64,000 bases of DNA from Salinarimonas sp. (GCF_040111675.1 NZ_CP157794.1:4485501-4549500), one strand, 5' to 3'; numbered from the stretch's first letter, positions 26,318 through 36,101 are shown. Translations and numbers: made by a program. The notes: generated by a model from the letters alone, not told the origin.

Positions 26318-27476
26318 CGTAGTAGCCGCCGTCCGTCTCCGCCGCCTCGCGCAGGCGCTCGAAGGCCTCGATGGAGCCGGCGAGCTCGGTCTTCACCGAA
26401 TCCCACTCGGAGCGCTGGTGGCCGGCGCGCTCGGACCATTGGGCGAGCTCGTCCTCGGTCGGCGCGTAGAAATCGACGCCCGACTTCGAGAGCTCGGACA
26501 TGGCGTAGGCGCGCGCGGCGGGGACCTTGGCGAGGTTCTGGCGGAAGGTGGTCTCGGAGGCGAAGTCGATCGCCTCCTGCAGCTCGCCGTCGAGCGCATC
26601 GTACCAGGCCTTGTTGCAGGAATAGACCTGCGCGTCGGGCACCGATCGCACCAGCGTGATCGACGACAGGATGTCCTTGAAGCCGAAGACGTACAGCGCG
26701 CCGACCGACGGATCGAGCGCGTCCGCGACGCCCTGCTGGATGGCGGAGGGCGTCTCGCCCCAGGCGACCGGCGTCGGGTTGGCGCCGAGCAGCCGATAGA
26801 ATTGCTGCAGGATCTGCGAGCCGGGCACGCGGAACTTGATGCCCTGGATGTCGTCGGGGGTGCGCACCGGCCCCTCGACGCCGCGGCCCACGGCGACCGT
26901 GCGCGGGTCGATCGTCACGTACCAGAGCGGCTTGAAGCCGCGCTCCTCGACCTTGGGGTTCACCTCGTTCCTCCAGGCGGCGGAGGTGACGAGGTTGGCG
27001 AATTGCTGGTTGTCGCCGCACCAGTACGGGATGTTGATCAGGTCGACCACGGGCGCGAAGGGCGCGAAGTTCGACAGCGAGTGCTGGGCGCACTCGATCG
27101 TCCCCTCCTGGACCGACTGCGCCAGCGCGCTGCCGGTGCCGAGCTGCCCGTTGGGGGCGAGGCGCACGTAGATGCGCCCGTTCGACATGTTCTGGAGGTT
27201 CTCCTTGAAGTCGAGCTGCATGATCGGATAGCTGCGGTCGGCCGTGATGATGTAGGCCGTCGCCACCGTCATGGTGCGCTCCGCCGCCTGCTGGCGCTCG
27301 CGCTCCTCGTTGGCCGTCTGCGCGACGGCCTCGTCCGAATGCAGGAAGCCGCCGGCGGAGGCGATCACCGCCGTGGTGAAGCCGAAGGTGCCCGCCACCT
27401 GGAAGAAGCGCCGGCGCGTCAGCGCGGGCGTCTGCGTGGGGTTCTCGGGGGCGTTGCGGCGATCGTCGTCTTTCAT
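26304..27476 (-). CDS. TRAP transporter substrate-binding protein (DctP type), Tat-exported
   Basis: This 390-aa protein has a twin-arginine signal (TRRRFFQVAG followed by a hydrophobic stretch and AVAQ cleavage) and a DctP fold, including the family segment GIKFRVPGSQILQQFYRLLGA with the conserved Arg that pairs with the carboxylate or sulfonate of the ligand, and ALDPSVGALYVFGFKDI. Tat export suggests folding before translocation. The ATG at 27476 has GGAGGA upstream. It should be the ligand receptor of the TRAP system and, by context, may bind dihydroxypropanesulfonate. Confidence 0.9.
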   Translation of the reverse strand: MKDDDRRNAPENPTQTPALTRRRFFQVAGTFGFTTAVIASAGGFLHSDEAVAQTANEERERQQAAERTMTVATAYIITADRSYPIMQLDFKENLQNMSNGRIYVRLAPNGQLGTGSALAQSVQEGTIECAQHSLSNFAPFAPVVDLINIPYWCGDNQQFANLVTSAAWRNEVNPKVEERGFKPLWYVTIDPRTVAVGRGVEGPVRTPDDIQGIKFRVPGSQILQQFYRLLGANPTPVAWGETPSAIQQGVADALDPSVGALYVFGFKDILSSITLVRSVPDAQVYSCNKAWYDALDGELQEAIDFASETTFRQNLAKVPAARAYAMSELSKSGVDFYAPTEDELAQWSERAGHQRSEWDSVKTELAGSIEAFERLREAAETDGGYYVHDA

Positions 27477-27505
27477 GTCGTTCCTCCCTCGTGTCCTGGT
27501 CGGCT

Positions 27506-27781
27506 CTAGGCGGCCTCTCGGGTCGACGCGGCCGCCCGCTCGCGCTCCGCCGCCCGCTCCCGGGCGAGAACGGAGACCGTGAACGCGACGACCGCAGCGA
27601 AGAGCAGGAGGAACTCGGCCACGCCCGGCACGCCCGTTCCGTCGAGGCGGCCGAGATCCACCAGCACGCGGCCGGCGATCACGTTGGCGACGAAGAGCCC
27701 GAACAGGACGGCGGCGAGCGCGAGCGAGGCCCGCGCGAGCGGCGACGTCTGCGGCGGCTGGGACGTGCGGCCCCGTGCCAT
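27506..27781 (-). CDS. Small two-helix membrane protein of unknown function
   Basis: This 91-aa protein has two predicted membrane helices (about 16-38 and 54-75) and a charged Arg/Glu-rich tail. It resembles no family I know. It is the first gene of the TRAP/HpsN-like operon, directly after the LacI-type operator, and its ATG is preceded by an ideal AGGAGGAG, so it is almost certainly translated. A role as an accessory subunit of the TRAP transporter is possible but only inferred from position. Confidence 0.8.
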   Translation of the reverse strand: MARGRTSQPPQTSPLARASLALAAVLFGLFVANVIAGRVLVDLGRLDGTGVPGVAEFLLLFAAVVAFTVSVLARERAAERERAAASTREAA

Positions 27782-27808
27782 GGCGTTCTCCTCCTGGTGC
27801 GCGATTTT

Positions 27809-27822
27809 TGTAAGCGCTTACA
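27809..27822. promoter_or_regulatory. LacI-family operator palindrome
   Basis: TGTAAGCGCTTACA is a perfect 14-bp palindrome with the CG centre typical of LacI/PurR-family operators. It lies between the divergent lacI-family gene (start 27910) and the TRAP operon (start 27781), about 28 bp upstream of the latter, where a repressor would block transcription. Confidence 0.78.
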
Positions 27823-27909
27823 TGAGAGGCTAGCAGCCTCGTGACGCTTGTCAAGCGGTCGCGATCGTTCTAGCTCCGGACGGACGACCATACAAAGGGA
27901 CGCGCGCAG

Positions 27910-28989
27910 GTGGACGAGACGGGCAACGACAGCGCCGTCGCCGAGACTGGTCGAAAGCGCTTTCAAGCGCAGCCGACGCTCGCCGACGTGGCCGCGGCCG
28001 CCGGCGTCTCCACGGCGACCGTCTCGCGCTGCCTGAACGCGCCGGCGAGCGTGCGCGCCGCGACCCGCGCCCGGGTCGAGGACGCCGTGCGCCGGCTCGG
28101 CTACGAGGCGGACGCCACCGCGCGCGCCCTCGCCTCCCGCCGCAGCCTGACGATCGGCGCCATCGTTCCGACCCTCGACAACGCCATCTTCGCCGCCGGC
28201 ATCGAGGGCCTGCAGCGGGCGCTCGCCGCGGAGGGCTACACGCTGCTCATCGCGAGCCACGAGTACGACCTCGAGCAGGAGCTGGCGCAGGCGCGCACCC
28301 TGCTCTCCCGCGGCATCGACGGGCTGTTCCTCATCGGCAAGGACCATCATCCCGAGCTGCGCGCCCGCGCCGCCGCGCGCGGCGCGCCGATGGTGCTGGG
28401 CTGGACCCTGAGCGAGACCGAGCCCTCCATCGGCTTCGACAATGCCCGCGCCGCGGCGGCGCTCGCCGATTACCTATGGTCCATCGGCCACCGCCGCTTC
28501 GGCATGATCGCCGCGCCGACGGCGGAGAACGATCGCGCCCGCGAGCGGCTGGACGGCGTGCGCGCGGCGCTGGCGCGGCGGGGCTTGGCGCTCGATCCGG
28601 CCTGCGTCGTCGAGCGCGCCTACGGGCTCGAGGAGGGGCGCGAGGGCATGCGCGCGCTGATGGCGCACGCGCCGCGCCCGACGGCGATCGTCTGCGGCAA
28701 CGACGTGCTCGCCTTCGGGGCGATGTTCGAGGCGCAGGCCATGGGTCTTTCCGTACCGGAAGACGTCTCCGTCGCCGGCTTCGACGACCTGCCGCTGGCC
28801 GCCCAGCTCGGGCCGGGCCTCACCACCGTCGGCGTGCCGGCGAGCCTGATCGGCGCGCGCGCCGCGGAGCACCTGATCCGCCGGATCTCGGGACAGACGG
28901 TGGCCACCGCCACCGAGGTGCCGACGCGCCTCATCGTCCGCGGCTCGACGGCGCCGCCGCCGACGGGATCTGCGCCGCAGCCGACCTGA
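27910..28989 (+). CDS. LacI-family transcriptional regulator
   Basis: The 359-aa protein has the LacI helix-turn-helix (PTLADVAAAAGVSTATVSRCLN), a hinge helix (VEDAVRRLGYEADATARAL) and a type I periplasmic-binding-protein effector domain ending in VPTRLIVRGS. The GTG at 27910 has AAAGGGA about 8 bases upstream. About 23 residues precede the helix-turn-helix, slightly long. It is divergent from the TRAP/HpsN-like operon and faces the ribokinase gene. The perfect palindrome in the divergent gap makes control of the TRAP operon the first choice; sugar-type LacI domains suggest a polyol or sugar-acid inducer. Confidence 0.91.
   Translation: MDETGNDSAVAETGRKRFQAQPTLADVAAAAGVSTATVSRCLNAPASVRAATRARVEDAVRRLGYEADATARALASRRSLTIGAIVPTLDNAIFAAGIEGLQRALAAEGYTLLIASHEYDLEQELAQARTLLSRGIDGLFLIGKDHHPELRARAAARGAPMVLGWTLSETEPSIGFDNARAAAALADYLWSIGHRRFGMIAAPTAENDRARERLDGVRAALARRGLALDPACVVERAYGLEEGREGMRALMAHAPRPTAIVCGNDVLAFGAMFEAQAMGLSVPEDVSVAGFDDLPLAAQLGPGLTTVGVPASLIGARAAEHLIRRISGQTVATATEVPTRLIVRGSTAPPPTGSAPQPT
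27953..27964. promoter_or_regulatory. Second LacI-type palindrome inside the regulator's own 5' coding region
   Basis: GAAAGCGCTTTC is a perfect 12-bp palindrome with the same central AGCGCT as the site at 27809, 144 bp away. Located in codons 15-19 of the regulator gene, it could serve autoregulation or DNA looping. Chance occurrence in GC-rich coding DNA is possible. Confidence 0.4.
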
Positions 28990-29034
28990 ACGATCCCGAT
29001 CGCGCGGCCGGACGTCCACAGGCGCCCGACGCTC

Positions 29035-29955
29035 TCATTCGCCCAGGAGGGCGAGGATCTCCGCGCGCGTCGGCATGGCGGGGGCGGTGCCGGGGCGGGT
29101 GACCGAGATCCCCGCCGCGGCGCAGCCGAAGCGCACGGCCTCCACGGGCGCGCGACCTTCCGCGAGCGCGGTCGCGAAGCCGCCGGTGAAGGCGTCCCCC
29201 GCGCCGGTCGTCTCCACCACCGCGCCGACGCGGAAGGCCGGCACGTGCTCGCTCACCCGCCCGTCGTGGTAGAGCGCGCCGTTCTCGCCGAGCGTGATCA
29301 CGGCCGCTCCGACGCCGCGGTCGAGCAGCGCCTGCGCCGCCCGGCGCGCCTCCTCGACGGAGCCGACGGGCAGGCCCGTGATCTCCTGCGCCTCGGTCTC
29401 GTTGGGCGTCACGACATCGCACAAGGCGAGCGTCGCGTCGGCGAGGGGGGCGGCCGGCGCGGGATTGAGGATGGTGCGCGCGCCGCCCGCGCGGGCGATC
29501 TCGAGGGCGCGGATCGCAGCCTCCATCGGCTGCTCGAGCTGGGTGACGAACACCGCGGCCCCGCCGATCAGCCCGGCCTGCGCCTCGATGTCGGCGGGCG
29601 CGATCGTCCCGGCGGCGCCCGGGGCGACGATGATGGCGTTGTCGCCGGTCTTCGCGTCGACGAAGATGTAGGCCGCGCCGGTGTAGCTCGTTTCGTCCTG
29701 CGTCACGGCGGGCGTGACGCCGGCCTCGGCCCAGGTGGCGAGCGCCATCTCGGCGAAGGTGTCGCGGCCGAGCTTCGAGACGATATGCACCGCGCCGCCC
29801 GCCCGCGCGGCGGCGACCGCCTGGTTCGAGCCCTTGCCGCCGGGCCCGAGCGCGAAGCTCTCGCCGAGGATGGTCTCGCCCATGCGCGGCTGGCGGGCCG
29901 CCCGGTAGGAGGTGTCGGCGACGAAGACGCCGAGGATCACGATGGTGCCGGTCAT
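29035..29955 (-). CDS. rbsK: Ribokinase (PfkB family)
   Basis: The 306-aa sugar kinase shows GGKGSNQAVAAARAGG near the N-terminus, the NPAP motif and the catalytic TTGAGDAFTGGF with the base Asp near the C-terminus. These are the ribokinase signatures; it would phosphorylate ribose or a related pentose or deoxy sugar. It is 10 bp downstream of a FucU/RbsD-type mutarotase, with which ribokinase is often paired. It is convergent with the LacI gene. Confidence 0.88.
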   Translation of the reverse strand: MTGTIVILGVFVADTSYRAARQPRMGETILGESFALGPGGKGSNQAVAAARAGGAVHIVSKLGRDTFAEMALATWAEAGVTPAVTQDETSYTGAAYIFVDAKTGDNAIIVAPGAAGTIAPADIEAQAGLIGGAAVFVTQLEQPMEAAIRALEIARAGGARTILNPAPAAPLADATLALCDVVTPNETEAQEITGLPVGSVEEARRAAQALLDRGVGAAVITLGENGALYHDGRVSEHVPAFRVGAVVETTGAGDAFTGGFATALAEGRAPVEAVRFGCAAAGISVTRPGTAPAMPTRAEILALLGE

Positions 29956-29965
29956 CGCCCGCTCC

Positions 29966-30418
29966 TCACGCCTCCGGAGGGATCACGCCCTTGCGCAGGA
30001 CGAAGCAGCCGTAGAACCGGCGCTCGCCGGTCTGGATCACGGCGTAGGACCGGCGCGCGCGATCGTAGAAGTCGAAGCGCTCGATGCCGATCATCGGCCG
30101 CGGGCGGCCCTCGGCGGCGTCGATCGCGGCCTGGACCTCCTCCTGGACCGGCGGGATCGTCCGCGGCTCGCCCACGACCTCCATGCGCCCGGCGAAGTCG
30201 TCGACGAAGGTGTCGAGCGGCATCACCGAGAGGATCGCGGCGATCGCCTCTCCGGCGGTGAGGTTGTCCATGCGCAGCAGCCGGCCGAGCACCGTCGCGC
30301 GGGCGACCGAATCGGAGGGGAAGTTCGTGTCGGCGACGACGAGCGCATCGCCGTGGCCCATGGCGCGCAAGGCGTAGAGCACGTCCGCGCCGAGGCGCGG
30401 GTCGATCCCTTTCAGCAT
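29966..30418 (-). CDS. fucU: RbsD/FucU-family sugar mutarotase
   Basis: The 150-aa protein belongs to the RbsD/FucU family: MLKGIDPRLGADVLYALRAMGHGD with the catalytic His near residue 22, and the C-terminal RRSYAVIQTGERRFYGCFVLRKGV. Length and the MLKGI start match FucU (L-fucose mutarotase) better than RbsD (D-ribose pyranase). It sits next to ribokinase, which would favour ribose, whereas an L-fucose oxidation pair lies 10 kb away at 39.9 kb; the substrate is therefore open. Confidence 0.87.
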   Translation of the reverse strand: MLKGIDPRLGADVLYALRAMGHGDALVVADTNFPSDSVARATVLGRLLRMDNLTAGEAIAAILSVMPLDTFVDDFAGRMEVVGEPRTIPPVQEEVQAAIDAAEGRPRPMIGIERFDFYDRARRSYAVIQTGERRFYGCFVLRKGVIPPEA

Positions 30419-30525
30419 GCGGTGTCCTCCCTGCGGGCGTCTCGCGCCGGGCGTCTGGTGGGGCTTCTCACGGGGCCCGATCGCGAAAGCCTAGCGCCGA
30501 GGCGCAACCGCGGCAATCGCCGCGC

Positions 30526-31590
<1,065 letters not shown>

Positions 31591-31668
31591 CCCGCCCCAT
31601 CCGTCGTTTTCGGTCCGCTTCCATCAGGACTAGCGGAGGGGTGCGGGCGTGTCCACGGGACGAGTACA

Positions 31669-31780
31669 GGAACGATCACGATGATTGACAGCGTGAGCTG
31701 TCCCGGTGATCGTATTCGCAGCGTGGCCGGCCGCGGCTTGCTGCGCTGCAACAAGAAAAAGCGGGAACGGTCACGAATCA
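31669..31780. promoter_or_regulatory. Divergent promoter region with nested inverted and direct repeats
   Basis: Between the ABC ATPase and binding-protein genes, GACAGC-GTGA-GCTGTC (31687-31702) is nested inside ACGATCAC (31672-31679) / GTGATCGT (31706-31713). A direct repeat GGAACGrTCACGA occurs at 31669 and 31764. The region is AT-richer than its surroundings. Such arrangement suggests a regulator binding site shared by both directions; which regulator is unknown. Confidence 0.45.
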
Positions 31781-31858
31781 CAACGAGCGACGCGCGCCCG
31801 CGCCAGGGCGGCGCGCGCCCGACGCCCCATGCGCGTCGCACCGAGGGAGGACTCTGCC

Positions 31859-33532
31859 GTGAAGGTCGAACTCTATGAAAGGCTCATGCGCGCCGGCATG
31901 ACCCGGCGCCGGCTTCTGCAGGGGGCCGCGAGCCTCGGCGCCGTCTCGGCGCTGGGCGGGCTCGGCTCCGCGCTCGGCGCGCGCCCCGCCGCCGCGCAAT
32001 CCGGCCTGCGGGCCGAGATCCTGAAGATCCCGGGCGTCGGCATGGGCTCGCCGACGGACGCCGACTGGCAGAAGGTGGGCGAGCTCTGCCTCGGGCCGAT
32101 CAAGGAGGTCGTGCAGGAGGGCGAGTTCGAGGGCGTCGAGCTGACCTTCATGGGGCTCAACAACCAGAACCTCCACAACTTCCTCTTCCGCGGCTTCCTC
32201 AAGCCCTGGGAGGCCTACACGGGCGCGCGCATCAACTGGATCGACCTCGCCCAGGCGGACTACAACGCCCGCCTCCAGCAGTCGATCGCCACCGAGACGG
32301 TGGATTTCGACATCCTCGAGATGGGCGCGCCCTTCGAGGGCGACGTCTGCGGCCGGGGCCTCGCCGACGAGATGCCGGACTGGGTCAAGTCGCTGATCGA
32401 CATGGAGGATTACGTCGGCTACCTGAAGGAGCCCGTCGGCACCTGGGACGGCAGGACCTACCGCATCTCCATCGACGGCGACTGCCACAACTTCAACTAC
32501 CGCAAGGACTATTTCGAGAACGAGGACTTCGCCCGCGCCTGGGCGGAGGAGGGCCACGAGGGCCCCTGGGAGCCGCCGACGACCTGGCGGAAGGTCAACG
32601 AGGTCTCGCAGTTCCTCGCCGGCAAGACCGACCCGCTCACCGGCCTTCCCGCCCACGGCTATCTCGACCCGCTCAAGGGCTGGGGCGGCTTCGCCTTCTA
32701 CTTCCTCGGCTCGCGGGCGACGGCCTACGCCAAGCACCCGGACGACCCGGCCTGGCTGTTCGATCCGGACACGATGAAGCCGCGGGTGAACAACGCCGCC
32801 TGGGTGCGCGCCATCCAGGACGTGATGGACATCATGGCGACGCAGCCGCCGGACCAGATCAACGCCGATCCCGGCACCACCGCCTTCCAGCAGTTCCTCG
32901 CCGGCACCGGCGCGATGGTGTCGTGGTGGGGCGACGTCGGCGCCTCGGCGAAGACGTCCGACACCTCGGTCGTCGGCGACGTCACCGCCTTCTCGATCCT
33001 GCCGGGCTCGGACGAGGTCTGGAACCACGCCAAGGGCGAGTGGGAGACGCTGGCCTCAGGCCCCAACTTCGCGCCGAACATGGCCTATATCGGCTGGGGC
33101 ATCTACGTGATGAAGCGCGCGGCCTCCGACGAGAGGAAGCGCAAGGCGGCCTGGTCGGCGGCGGCGCATCTCGGCGGCAAGGACATCTCGCTGTGGTGCT
33201 CGGCCTATCCGTCCGGCTTCCAGCCCTACCGCAACTCCCACTTCAACGTCCCGGAATGGACCGAGGCCGGCTACGACGAGCTGTTCATCAACGACTTCCT
33301 CGCCTCGCAGTCGGAGAGCTACAACCACCCGAACGCGGCGATCGAGCCGCGCATCCCGGGCATCTTCCAGTACTACTCGGTGGCCGAGGACGAGCTCGCC
33401 AAGATCTATGCCGGCCAGTACGGCTCGGTGCAGGAGGGCGCCGACGCCATCGCCGCCGCCTGGGAGCGCATCACCGACCAGATCGGCCGCGAGAGCCAGA
33501 TCGCGCTCTACCGCGCCTCGCTGGGCCTGTGA
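31859..33532 (+). CDS. Carbohydrate ABC transporter substrate-binding protein, Tat-exported
   Basis: The 557-aa periplasmic binding protein has a twin-arginine signal (MTRRRLLQGA, then a hydrophobic run ending ARPAAAQ). It is about 100 residues longer than ordinary CUT1 sugar-binding proteins, a size shared with glycerol-type (GlpV) receptors. I chose the GTG at 31859, which has GAGGGAGGA seven bases before it; the frame is open to 31706 but that region is promoter DNA. The following two permeases and the divergent ATPase complete the importer. Ligand unknown: the neighbouring kinases suggest a sugar or polyol. Confidence 0.86.
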   Translation: MKVELYERLMRAGMTRRRLLQGAASLGAVSALGGLGSALGARPAAAQSGLRAEILKIPGVGMGSPTDADWQKVGELCLGPIKEVVQEGEFEGVELTFMGLNNQNLHNFLFRGFLKPWEAYTGARINWIDLAQADYNARLQQSIATETVDFDILEMGAPFEGDVCGRGLADEMPDWVKSLIDMEDYVGYLKEPVGTWDGRTYRISIDGDCHNFNYRKDYFENEDFARAWAEEGHEGPWEPPTTWRKVNEVSQFLAGKTDPLTGLPAHGYLDPLKGWGGFAFYFLGSRATAYAKHPDDPAWLFDPDTMKPRVNNAAWVRAIQDVMDIMATQPPDQINADPGTTAFQQFLAGTGAMVSWWGDVGASAKTSDTSVVGDVTAFSILPGSDEVWNHAKGEWETLASGPNFAPNMAYIGWGIYVMKRAASDERKRKAAWSAAAHLGGKDISLWCSAYPSGFQPYRNSHFNVPEWTEAGYDELFINDFLASQSESYNHPNAAIEPRIPGIFQYYSVAEDELAKIYAGQYGSVQEGADAIAAAWERITDQIGRESQIALYRASLGL

Positions 33533-33602
33533 CGCGAGACGCCGATGGCGCGGCCGGCTCGATCCGCCGGCCGCGCGTCCCCGATACCGACCCGGAAAGC
33601 CC

Positions 33603-34709
33603 GTGAGCACCGACGTCGCTTCCCTTCACGTCGTCACAGCCGACGACATCTCGGACCGCCGCCGCGCCTTCGGGCGGGGCCTGATCCGGGGCTCGTTCGC
33701 GCTCCTCGCGCTCGTCGGCGTCCTTCAGGCGCTCGACGTCGCGGGCGTGATCGCGATCGGCTTCGAGACCTGGCGGCCCACCCTCTACGCCTACCTGCTC
33801 TGGGCCGTGTGCCTGTGCGCGGGCCAGGTGATCGTCAACGGCGAGCAGGGCAAGCGCGCGCTCTTCGTCCTGCCGGCGGCGCTCTTCGTCGTGTCGATGG
33901 TGGTGTTCCCGCTCCTGTTCGGGCTCTCCATCGCCTTCACCGACTGGAACCTGTCCTCGCTCGACGGCGCGCGGTTCAACGGCCTCGACAACATCCGCCA
34001 GATGTGGGGCGACCCGTTCTACTGGAACGCGCTCCTCAACATGGTCTGGTACACGCTGGCGATCCTCGTCGAATACGCCATCGCCTTCGGGCTCGCGTTG
34101 ATCCTCGCCTCGCAGATCCGCGCGCGGAAGTTCTTCCGCGTCGCCTTCCTCCTGCCGCTCATGCTCTCGCCGGTGGCGGTGAGCTGGATGATCGGCAAGT
34201 CGATGCTGGAGAACCGCTTCGGGCCGATCGCCCGGCTCGGGCGCTGGCTCGGCTGGGACAGCCCGTCCTTCTACGGCTCGCCCGAGATCGCCCGCGCCAC
34301 GATCATGATCATGGACGCGTGGACCTTCATCCCGCTGATGATGATCATGCTGCTCGCGGGCCTCCAGGCGATCCCCAAGGACCTGCAGGAGGCCGCCAGG
34401 GTCGACGGGGCGAGCGCCTGGCAGAGCTTCTGGCAGGTCACCTTCCCGCTGATGCTGCCGGTCTCGCTCACCGCGATCCTGATCCGGATCATCTTCAAGC
34501 TGAAGCTCGCCGACATCGTCATCAACGTCACCGCCGGCGGCCCCGGCGGGGCGACCGATACGGTGACGAGCTTCATCTTCCGCGAATATCGCGACCGCTC
34601 GAACGTCGGCTACGGCACGATGCTGGCGATGATCTACCTCGTCGTCATCGTGATCGCCATGACGGTGCTGATGAAGGTCGCCGCCCGCTTCACCCGTCCG
34701 AGGACCTGA
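33603..34709 (+). CDS. Carbohydrate ABC transporter permease (MalF/UgpA type)
   Basis: The 368-aa inner-membrane protein has about eight hydrophobic segments; two extra helices precede the usual six, as in MalF-like subunits. The EAA loop is QEAARVDGASAWQSFWQVTFPLMLP. The GTG at 33603 follows a GGAAAG. It ends 3 bp before the next permease. Confidence 0.88.
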   Translation: MSTDVASLHVVTADDISDRRRAFGRGLIRGSFALLALVGVLQALDVAGVIAIGFETWRPTLYAYLLWAVCLCAGQVIVNGEQGKRALFVLPAALFVVSMVVFPLLFGLSIAFTDWNLSSLDGARFNGLDNIRQMWGDPFYWNALLNMVWYTLAILVEYAIAFGLALILASQIRARKFFRVAFLLPLMLSPVAVSWMIGKSMLENRFGPIARLGRWLGWDSPSFYGSPEIARATIMIMDAWTFIPLMMIMLLAGLQAIPKDLQEAARVDGASAWQSFWQVTFPLMLPVSLTAILIRIIFKLKLADIVINVTAGGPGGATDTVTSFIFREYRDRSNVGYGTMLAMIYLVVIVIAMTVLMKVAARFTRPRT

Positions 34710-34712
34710 ACC

Positions 34713-35669
34713 ATGGCGCAGGGAACCGAGACCCTGGCGGCGGCGCCCGCCGAGAAGGTGCAGATCTTCCACGATTCGGAGGCGGACCGCGCCTATCGGG
34801 CCAAGTGGTGGCTCGGGCGCTTCGCAGTCTACGGCGCGCTGTCGCTGTGGGCGCTGGTGTGCCTGTTCCCGATCTACTGGACGATCACGACCTCCTTCAA
34901 GATGGCGCCCAACGTCATGCAGGGCCACCTCGTGCCCTTCCTCGACTACGAGCCCGCCTGGCTCGGCTGGCGCTCGCTCGGGCTCTCGCCCGAGACGATC
35001 GGCGCCGAATCCACCGTGCGCGCGGAATTCCTCAAGCGCTTCGTCAACTCGGCCATCGCGGCTCTGGCCTCCTCCACGCTCGCCGTGGCCCTGGGCTCGC
35101 TCGCGGCCTACGGCCTCTCGCGCTTCACCTTCCGGTTCGGGCCGATGAGGAACGACGACATCTCGTTCTTCTTCCTCTCGCAGCTGATCCTGCCGCCGGT
35201 CGTGCTCGCGCTGCCCTTCCTCGTCCTCTACAAGGAGCTCGCGCTCCTGGACACGCGGCTGGGGCTGATCCTGCTCTACACCCTCACCGTCCTGCCGATC
35301 GTGGTGTGGATCATGCGCGACCAGTTCGCCTCGATCCCCACCGAGCTCGAGGAGGCGGCCCTCGTCGACGGGCTCTCGATCTGGGGGGCGTTCGCGACCA
35401 TCATCCTGCCGATCGCCCTTCCGGGCATGGTCGCGGCCTTCATCCTGTCGCTGGTGCTCACCTGGAACGAGTATTTCTTCGCCGCGCTGCTGACGAGCAC
35501 CAACGCCGTGACGCTGCCCGTCATGGTGGCGAGCCAGACGGGGTCGCAGGGCATCAATTGGTGGTCCATGGCGGCCTTGTCCTTCGCCGCCATCCTGCCC
35601 CTGATCGTCGTCGGCATCCTGCTGGAGCGCTTCATCATCAAGGGCATGGCGGCGGGCGCGGTGAAGTGA
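34713..35669 (+). CDS. Carbohydrate ABC transporter permease (MalG/UgpE type)
   Basis: The 318-aa protein has six membrane helices, FPIYWTITTSFK after helix one and the EAA loop EEAALVDGLSIWGAFATIILPIALPG, all typical of the MalG-type partner. Its transcript runs into a 432-bp palindrome-rich gap. Confidence 0.9.
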   Translation: MAQGTETLAAAPAEKVQIFHDSEADRAYRAKWWLGRFAVYGALSLWALVCLFPIYWTITTSFKMAPNVMQGHLVPFLDYEPAWLGWRSLGLSPETIGAESTVRAEFLKRFVNSAIAALASSTLAVALGSLAAYGLSRFTFRFGPMRNDDISFFFLSQLILPPVVLALPFLVLYKELALLDTRLGLILLYTLTVLPIVVWIMRDQFASIPTELEEAALVDGLSIWGAFATIILPIALPGMVAAFILSLVLTWNEYFFAALLTSTNAVTLPVMVASQTGSQGINWWSMAALSFAAILPLIVVGILLERFIIKGMAAGAVK

Positions 35670-36101
35670 GACGCGCAGGCCGCCACCCGACACCTCCTCG
35701 CAGGGGAGGTCGGCGGCTCCAAGAGTCGACGGGTGGGGGCGAACGGGGCGTGGCGACCCTATTTCGCCCCCTCCGGTCCGCTTCGCGGCCCACCTCCCCT
35801 GCGGGGAGGTTTCGGCGCGCCGACTCTTTTCCTTCCCTGTAGGGGAAGGTGTCGCCGCGCGAAGCGCGGTGACGGATGGGGCGCGCGGGACGCGCGTTCG
35901 GCGAAGCCGAATTCGACGGGCGAGATGGACGCAACCGGGCTTCCGCTTCGCGGAACGCGTCGCTCGCGCGCCGCGCCCCATCCGTCTCGGCTTCGCCGAG
36001 CCACCTTCCCCTACAGGGAAGGAAAGGAAGGGCCATGCAAGTCGCCCCTCCCTCCACGCAGGACCACGAGGGAGAGAGGAACTCGCGCTGCGTTTTCCCC
36101 G
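35670..36101. repeat. Tandem palindromic intergenic elements
   Basis: This 432-bp gap has no supported gene but two large inverted-repeat units. In the first, ACCTCCTCGCAGGGGAGGT (35692-35710) pairs with 35792-35810 at 18 of 19 positions. In the second, a 21-bp arm at 35831-35851 (core CCCTGTAGGGGAAGG) pairs perfectly with 36002-36022, enclosing further self-complementary DNA such as GGATGGGGCGCGCG / CGCGCCCCATCC. It lies between convergent operons and could also stop transcription from both sides. The units differ from the repeat at 39654. Confidence 0.8.

Noticed and set aside
35692..36022. Palindromic repeats as a CRISPR array
   Set aside because: Only two unlike units, no regular spacers and no cas genes.
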